Assembly (NCBI GenBank): GCA_016720835.1
Contig: JADKJW010000014.1
Location: 62,001 to 126,000 of the forward strand
Reading direction: 5' to 3'
Length of the DNA: 64,000 nt
Source of the DNA: Ignavibacteria bacterium
GTDB lineage: Bacteria > Bacteroidota > Ignavibacteria > SZUA-365
Shown here piece after piece: positions 59,054 through 64,000 of this stretch. The position numbers were made by a program, and so were the translations under genes. The notes under the pieces are model-generated. The model made no database searches. It was not told where the DNA came from and was given only the letters and a program-made list of their open reading frames with translations. Positions within the stretch are counted from its first letter, which is position 1. Every line of letters begins with the position of its first letter.

Positions 59054-59185
59054 TTGCAAAATGCGTGCGACACTGAAACAACGGGCTGAAAGACGCATGC
59101 TATCGCACAATTACCGTCTCGCACAACCATTGAGCAGCGCATGATACCGAATGCCATCACGCCTCGAATGTGCATCATGCATGCG

Positions 59186-60043
59186 TTAGAATCGATACGA
59201 AACGCTGACGCCTCCGGGCGATGCTCCGATGCGCAGACGCTCCGCCTTCGCGCCCGGGATCCCGTCGCGTCCGCGCTCGCGCGCGCAGACATACCGTCCG
59301 GTGATGACGCCGATGGCGGCTCCGGCGAACACATCGGAAGCCCAGTGCAGATCGCGGTAGATCAGCGAGAGACCCGTCACCCCGGCGACGGAATACGCGG
59401 CGATCTTCCAGAGGATATTGTCGCTCCGTTCCGCGAGCACCGTTGCGCATGCGAAGGCGATCATCGTATGCCCGGACGGAAGGGATTGATGCGTGTTGTC
59501 GAACTGCCCTGGATGGTAGGAGAAGGCGCCGTCATTCACGTAGGGACGCTCCCGCCCGGCCGTGAACTGGAGAAGAAAAGTCAGCGCTCCTCCGAAGATC
59601 ATTGCCTCGCCCATCATCCGGGCGGTGACACGCAGCGAATCCGCGCCCAGCAGAAGGGCGGCGCCGTACAGCATGGCATCGGCAGCGGCGATCACTCCCG
59701 CCTTCCCCGGAAACGTGGCGTAGTACGACGTCTTGTGCAGCGTGTACGAGTATGGCTGCCGCAGCAGCCATCGTTGCAGCGGTTCGTCCACCGCGAAGAG
59801 TCCCGCCGTCCCGGCCGACACCGCGCCGGCGAGGAGCCAGTCGCCGGCGTCGAAGGACGCGGGCGCGGACACATACCCCAGCGCGTCGCCCAGTCCGATG
59901 CTGAAGTCGTCGCTGAAGATCGCCATGACCGACCGGTCCGCCACGGGCGTACTGTCCGTCTGCGCGACGGAGCACGCCGATGGAAGGACGGCGAGGAGGG
60001 CGAGAAGCAGTGCGCATCCCGGCGTGCGCGGCGAGGCAGGCAC
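59186..60043 (-). CDS. PAP2-family phosphatase-like membrane protein
   Basis: A 285-residue protein with a signal-like N-terminus (LLLALLAVLPSACSVAQ) and several membrane segments. The three PAP2 motifs are recognisable: QFTAGRERP, SLPSGHT and SLIYRDLHWASDVFAG. The catalytic His of SGH and the His/Asp of motif 3 are present. Motif 1 has Gln where Lys is usual, and motif 3 has SL where SR is usual, so phosphate binding may be altered. Active relatives remove phosphate from lipid pyrophosphates or phosphatidic acid in the membrane or periplasm. It is the last gene of the short operon with the hypothetical outer-membrane-type protein and DUF2164 gene, 6 bp after its neighbour. Confidence 0.8.
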   Translation of the reverse strand: MPASPRTPGCALLLALLAVLPSACSVAQTDSTPVADRSVMAIFSDDFSIGLGDALGYVSAPASFDAGDWLLAGAVSAGTAGLFAVDEPLQRWLLRQPYSYTLHKTSYYATFPGKAGVIAAADAMLYGAALLLGADSLRVTARMMGEAMIFGGALTFLLQFTAGRERPYVNDGAFSYHPGQFDNTHQSLPSGHTMIAFACATVLAERSDNILWKIAAYSVAGVTGLSLIYRDLHWASDVFAGAAIGVITGRYVCARERGRDGIPGAKAERLRIGASPGGVSVSYRF

Positions 60044-60049
60044 GGCGGT

Positions 60050-60808
60050 TCAGCCGATCAGGATGGAAATGCCGAGCATCGGCAGCACGCGAGTCTGTTT
60101 CTTCTTCGTCTCCAGATTGATCTCTCCGTTCGGAAGCACGATCACTCCCACGTCGAAGGCCCCGCGCGCTGCGAAGAAGCGCGCGCCGAACGCGTGCATC
60201 GAATGCATCGAACTCGCATCGAAGAAGTGCTCGGTCATCAGCGTGCAGCCGCGCGACACGCGCGATTCGTAGCCGAGACCGATGCCCGCGAGCAGTCCCG
60301 CGTTGAGTCCGATGCTGAAATCGCCGGCGATATCCGCGAAGCCCACGCCCAGCGACAGCGCGTTGTCGCGGTCGCCGATGGTGGTGACGGCGAAGACGCC
60401 TGGCAGCACGACGCGGTCCCAGCTGCTCCCCGACGGACGCACGCGCTCCTGCCCCCAGAACATCGCCGCCGCGCCGATCGCGATGCTCGTGATGCCGTCG
60501 TCGTAGATCGCGTCCTTCACGAACAGGTACGAATAGTACGCCTGTCCGGTGCCGAGCACGTTCCGGAAAATGTACACCCCTCCCGCGCTGATCTGCACGC
60601 CCTCCGCGACGCTGAACGCTCCGTATGGAATGTACGGCGCCGCGAGGCCGAAACACCCGCTGCCCGCGGGCAGCGTGCGGCCTGTGGGCATGAGCAGCAG
60701 CGAGCACGCCGCGGGATCGCGCGGCGGCGCCGCGGCGGAATCCTCCTGGGAGCGCGCGGTGCATACCGCGAGCAGGAGACACAGACACACAAGACGGATC
60801 GCGCTCAT
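60050..60808 (-). CDS. Hypothetical exported, outer-membrane-type protein
   Basis: A 252-residue protein starting at MSAIRLVCLCLLLAVCTARSQ, a signal peptide. The ATG overlaps the DUF2164 stop by 4 bp (ATGA). The body alternates short hydrophobic and glycine-rich strands (FGLAAPYIPYGAFSVAEGVQISAG, SLGVGFADIAGDFSIGLNAGLLAG) and ends in a hydrophobic strand, which fits a small beta-barrel. An early part contains SLLLMPTGRTLPAGSG. No family was recognised and no function is proposed. Confidence 0.7.
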   Translation of the reverse strand: MSAIRLVCLCLLLAVCTARSQEDSAAAPPRDPAACSLLLMPTGRTLPAGSGCFGLAAPYIPYGAFSVAEGVQISAGGVYIFRNVLGTGQAYYSYLFVKDAIYDDGITSIAIGAAAMFWGQERVRPSGSSWDRVVLPGVFAVTTIGDRDNALSLGVGFADIAGDFSIGLNAGLLAGIGLGYESRVSRGCTLMTEHFFDASSMHSMHAFGARFFAARGAFDVGVIVLPNGEINLETKKKQTRVLPMLGISILIG

Positions 60809-61077
60809 CGCGCTCCCCCGCCCCGTCCCGCGCCCGCCCAGTACGTGAACTCCTTCTCGTGGCACACGCCTTCAAGATCGAGCACGCGAGCCTGGAAGTA
60901 GCTCTGCGCATCGCTGATGGCTTGATTGTATATCGAAGGTCCGAGCTCCCTCACGCAGAAATCGAGGAGCAGCGTCGCGGCAAGATCACCGAGATCCGCG
61001 TCCAGGTTTTCGGCGAAGTAGCGCTTCAACGAAGCCTCGAGCAGCTTCGCGGTTTCAGGCGTCAAGGTGATTGCCAT
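60805..61077 (-). CDS. DUF2164 family protein
   Basis: A 90-residue protein: MAITLTPETAKLLEASLKRYFAENLDADLGDLAATLLLDFCVRELGPSIYN is split over the family's conserved parts (SLKRYFAENLD; GPSIYNQAISDAQSYF). The function of DUF2164 is unknown. The C-terminus after AQSYFQAR is longer than the core. It is the first gene of the short operon; its stop overlaps the next start by 4 bp. The region upstream contains the poly-G tracts and no recognised promoter. Confidence 0.85.
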   Translation of the reverse strand: MAITLTPETAKLLEASLKRYFAENLDADLGDLAATLLLDFCVRELGPSIYNQAISDAQSYFQARVLDLEGVCHEKEFTYWAGAGRGGGAR

Positions 61078-61156
61078 GTTCGCTCAGTCGCAGAAATCCT
61101 GAGTGAAAGTTTGTCGCTCAGGTATTGACAGGTCGCTCTTCCGGCGCTGTTACCGC

Positions 61157-61205
<49 letters not shown>

Positions 61206-61289
61206 AGGTTCCGGTTTTCTCGACTCGCATGAACTTTGCAAGAACGAGTGGGGCATCGACGCGACAGTCCTTCCTTCTGCAACCGTTTC

Positions 61290-61319
61290 GGGGGGGGGGG
61301 GGGGGGCGGGGGGGGGGGG
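61290..61319 (+). repeat. Poly-G tract (G17-C-G12)
   Basis: 17 Gs (61290-61306), a single C, then 12 Gs. The same G-C-G layout as the tract 85 bp to the left. Confidence 0.85.
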
Positions 61320-61619
61320 TGGCGCGCCGTGGGGCGATGAGGCCCTTACGCAGTTCTTCGTCCATTGCCAGCCATGCGGCTGAATCGGGTGCCTTTGGGA
61401 TTGTATTGCACGGCCCGGCCTCTTTCGACGGAAATATTGTTTCGCGGCAAGGTACGATATTCCGCGCATTATGCCCACATCCTCGTGAAGGTGTTCCTCC
61501 GGCCGATCAATGCCTCCACCGAAAACACCCCTTCAATTGAATGCGCCTTCCGGAGAGTTCACGCAATGGATGGAGCTACTCCGGTGCAGCGGAATTCCTC
61601 CGCGATGGCTCGTTGAGCT

Positions 61620-61879
61620 TCACGCTTCGCCGCGACCGCTGCTCTTCTCGCACAACGTCTTGAGGATGTCCAGCGCCTTCGGCCATGGCTCCGAAAGCGC
61701 TTCCTCGAATTCCGGTGACACATCCATCTCGACACGGCACCCAGGTCCCAGGAACCTTCGAAATAGCACCCCTCCATGAAGGGAGCCGTCCAGAGCGTGT
61801 AGGTGTCGGGACGCAGCATCGTATCCCAGACGATCTTACGCGATGCGTTGATTCGTATGGAAAATGTCAGGCGTTTCAT
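61620..61879 (-). pseudogene. SRPBCC/AHSA1-type protein with internal deletion
   Basis: The start at MKRLTFSIRINASRKIVWDTML is preceded by AAAGGAACACC. It continues TYTLWTAPFMEGCYFEGSW, a clear match to the N-terminus of activator-of-Hsp90-like (START/SRPBCC) proteins. About residue 44 the text jumps, in another frame, to VEMDVSPEFEEAL and WPKALDILKTLCEK, the usual C-terminus, with a stop at 61620-61622. About 60 central residues of the typical 150 are missing. A deletion with a frame change removed the ligand pocket, so the product cannot fold as the family does. Confidence 0.8.
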
Positions 61880-62028
61880 GGTGTTCCTTTCGTGCATGAA
61901 TGGGAGATTGGATGAGGGCCGCGTGTGTTCGTGCATCATGCGACAACGCGTCGACACGGGGTGATCCGTGCCGACGCGCGTCGGGAATGATGTCAAGAAA
62001 AGTCAGCGAAGAATCGCGACCGATACTC

Positions 62029-64000
62029 CTAGCGCGAAACGGTGATCTTGTAGGTGGCCGCGCCGGTGCTCGTCTTCAGGATCGCGACGTAGGTGCCCGG
62101 CATGAGGCCGTTCATGTCCAGCGATACCGTGTGCTCGCCGCTCTCCATGGCTTCGTCCTTGTGCAGCGTCAACACTTCCCTGCCAAGCATGTCCTGCACC
62201 GTCAGGCTCACAGCGGTCGATGCGGGCAGACCGAAGCGAAGGGCCGTTGTGGTCTCCGTCACCGGATTCGGATAGACGCTGAGGATGGTCGGCTGCGCGA
62301 CGGACTCGAAGAAGTTCGCGACGAGAATGCCGGAGTACTCTTCGGCGCCATTTCTGTCGATCTGCTTCAAACGGTAGAGGAGTTCCGCGCCAGCGTTCTT
62401 GGCATTGCGGTCGGTGAACGAATACTCGTTGGGGACGTTGCTCGTGCCGTTGCCGGGGATGAATCCGACGGAAGTCCACGTCTGCGACCCGTCGGCGGAG
62501 CGCTGCACTTCGAAACCGAAGTTGTTCACTTCCGTTGCGGTCCGCCATCTGAGCAGGACATCCACATTCTGGATACGCGCGGTGAAGCTGACGAGCTGCA
62601 CGGGCAGAAGCTGACAAAGCAGACGCGAGGACGGAGTGAAGAAGGCGTTCAAGGCCATGCGGGGGAGGTTCTCGAAGTTCCCGCCGCTCTGCCCGCCCGA
62701 GCTGGACGCCGTGTGATTATGACCACCGCAGTAAAACACCCAGCCATAGTCGGCGATGTTCTGAAATCGCTTGGCGCTGATCTTCGTGTAGAGATTCGTC
62801 ACATCGAAGTTGCTGTTCGTCCGCGCCACATCGATGAAGCCGTCGCGGTAGCGTGAACCCGAGGAGAGACGCCAGTACGGCGTCTGTGATGTGAGCGAAT
62901 TTTCGAAGTCTCCGACGAACTGTCCGTAGCCGAGCGTCGCGCCCGTGTCCGGATATGCATACGAATTGCCGTCGGAAGTGGTGCTCCTGCTGATGCCTCC
63001 CGTGGGCGTCATGGTCGTAAACGTGCGTCCGTAGGTGGACCCCGCGCCCGAAGCATTTTCCAGCTCGTCGATGGCGGCGCACTGCGCGTACACGTTGCCT
63101 CCGTCCATCAGAAAATCGTGTATCGAGTTGATCTGCGTCGAGGTGATGCCCTCGTCGTGTGGCAACATGAGAATCGAGTAGCACGTCGGCGCACTCATCC
63201 CGCCGACCGACGGCATGGTGGTGGATGTCGCGTACGCGGAGGAGGGAATGGACGCCTCGGCGAACACATTGACCAGTGCGGGAAGCTGGCTCGCGGAATT
63301 GTCGAAGATGAGCGCCTTGGGAATATCCGACAGGGTATGCACCACGGGCACCGTGGTACTGAACGCCGTCAGGACCTGATGCACGGTCACGAGATTGAAC
63401 GTGCTGTTCCGGAGTATCGGACCCGCAACGGCGGTATCCTGCACATCGATGATGAAGGCGCTGCCCTTGTAATTGAAGGACGAGGTGATGGTGGTGTCGC
63501 CGCGACGGCGCTTCACCTGATTCGCCGAAGCCTGGAAATCCGCGCCGTTGTGCGTCTTCGCCGTGGAGAAGGCCCACTTGACATCCACATTATTCGCGAG
63601 CAATGTGTACACCAGTCCGTAGGCGCGGCGAAGGCGCGACTGCTGGCCGCGGCGATTCTCGTTCCCCTGTCCCGAACCAACATCGAGATTGTTCATCGGA
63701 ATGATGAGCGATCCTGCGTTGACGGACTCGAACACGGCCTGCGGAATGCTGATGGGAGGGAGACCCGGCAGCGAGTAATACACCTGCACCTGCACGTGGT
63801 CGATATTCAGATCACCGCCGCCGCTGGTGGCATCGCAACGCACCATGAAGTTCGTCCCGCCAAGTTCCGCGACAGTCCATGCATGACCCCAGGTGTTGGA
63901 TGCCCCGCCGATCGTAAAGACCGCATCGTTCCCGCCGAATGCCGAGATCTGAATGGGTGGTGACGTGAAATTGCTGCCACCGTTCCAAGTGAGACTGACA
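62029..64000 (-). CDS. T9SS-secreted protein, 5'-truncated by the window edge
   Basis: The frame is open from the right edge through 62029, giving at least 656 residues (the first visible are VSLTWNGGSNFTSPP). An early region has SIPQAVFESVNAGSLIIPMNNLD and AYGLVYTLLANNVDVKWAFSTAKTHNGADF, a pattern I associate with exported Bacteroidota proteins of unknown role. A GATase/Rossmann-like stretch follows (MLPHDEGITSTQINSIHDFLMDGGNV split over the segment). A fibronectin-like unit (LPVQLVSFTARIQNVDVLLRW) and a T9SS type A sorting domain close it (SVYPNPVTETTTALRF, DMLGREVLTL, PGTYVAIL, YKITVSR). The protein is exported and probably surface bound; its function is unknown. Confidence 0.8.
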   Translation of the reverse strand, partial: VSLTWNGGSNFTSPPIQISAFGGNDAVFTIGGASNTWGHAWTVAELGGTNFMVRCDATSGGGDLNIDHVQVQVYYSLPGLPPISIPQAVFESVNAGSLIIPMNNLDVGSGQGNENRRGQQSRLRRAYGLVYTLLANNVDVKWAFSTAKTHNGADFQASANQVKRRRGDTTITSSFNYKGSAFIIDVQDTAVAGPILRNSTFNLVTVHQVLTAFSTTVPVVHTLSDIPKALIFDNSASQLPALVNVFAEASIPSSAYATSTTMPSVGGMSAPTCYSILMLPHDEGITSTQINSIHDFLMDGGNVYAQCAAIDELENASGAGSTYGRTFTTMTPTGGISRSTTSDGNSYAYPDTGATLGYGQFVGDFENSLTSQTPYWRLSSGSRYRDGFIDVARTNSNFDVTNLYTKISAKRFQNIADYGWVFYCGGHNHTASSSGGQSGGNFENLPRMALNAFFTPSSRLLCQLLPVQLVSFTARIQNVDVLLRWRTATEVNNFGFEVQRSADGSQTWTSVGFIPGNGTSNVPNEYSFTDRNAKNAGAELLYRLKQIDRNGAEEYSGILVANFFESVAQPTILSVYPNPVTETTTALRFGLPASTAVSLTVQDMLGREVLTLHKDEAMESGEHTVSLDMNGLMPGTYVAILKTSTGAATYKITVSR

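Overview
The window looks like a piece of a GC-rich genome from the Bacteroidota/Chlorobiota side of the FCB group (Ignavibacteria- or Kapabacteria-like; this placement is inference). The main reason is the number of secreted proteins that end in a type IX secretion (T9SS) type A sorting domain, with the NxPNPF-type motif, a GRxV strand and a final K-L-V-V-x-K/R strand. Others are giant right-handed beta-helix proteins with a GAGQTYTTVQSAI-type opening, SprB/PKD-like Ig repeats, and promoters with a TAnnTTTG-type -7 box. No rRNA, tRNA, CRISPR array or insertion sequence was recognised.

Layout, left to right. Positions 1-2800 hold two tandem, frameshift-ridden relatives of one T9SS surface protein, the second fused to a broken von Willebrand A (VWA) domain. 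Then comes a non-coding stretch of 50-bp tandem palindromic units. Positions 3174-9615 carry an M29-type aminopeptidase (minus), pyruvate:ferredoxin oxidoreductase (nifJ) and a dihydroorotate-dehydrogenase-like protein. A 1433-residue T9SS protein follows (10289-14590), then NADP isocitrate dehydrogenase with a small c-type cytochrome, and a homogentisate-dioxygenase-like cupin. Positions 17901-22493 look like one minus-strand operon: DUF2795 protein, Omp85-type outer-membrane protein, DNA polymerase III delta prime, and RicT/PSP1. Soluble and membrane pyrophosphatases sit side by side (22636-25433). Next is a minus-strand operon of histone-deacetylase-like hydrolase, DMT exporter and amino acid permease (25720-29498), then a dockerin-bearing T9SS protein, and the lon-prmC pair.

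From 34805 to the right edge the window is mostly a surface/secretome island. It has a 2502-residue three-module beta-helix protein, a beta-propeller sensor-like lipoprotein with a frameshifted ATPase domain, two tandem VIT/VWA paralogues (the first frameshifted), a metzincin protease, a smaller beta-helix protein, an abnormal-spindle-like repeat protein whose sorting tail is cut off by a frameshift, and a last T9SS protein running off the edge. Set into this island are a PAP2-like protein, an outer-membrane-type protein and a DUF2164 protein in one operon, two poly-G tracts and a deleted SRPBCC pseudogene.

Two patterns cut across the genes. Several promoters share TTG-N20-TAnnTT geometry. 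Frameshifts fall in surface or signalling genes, while the housekeeping genes read cleanly.
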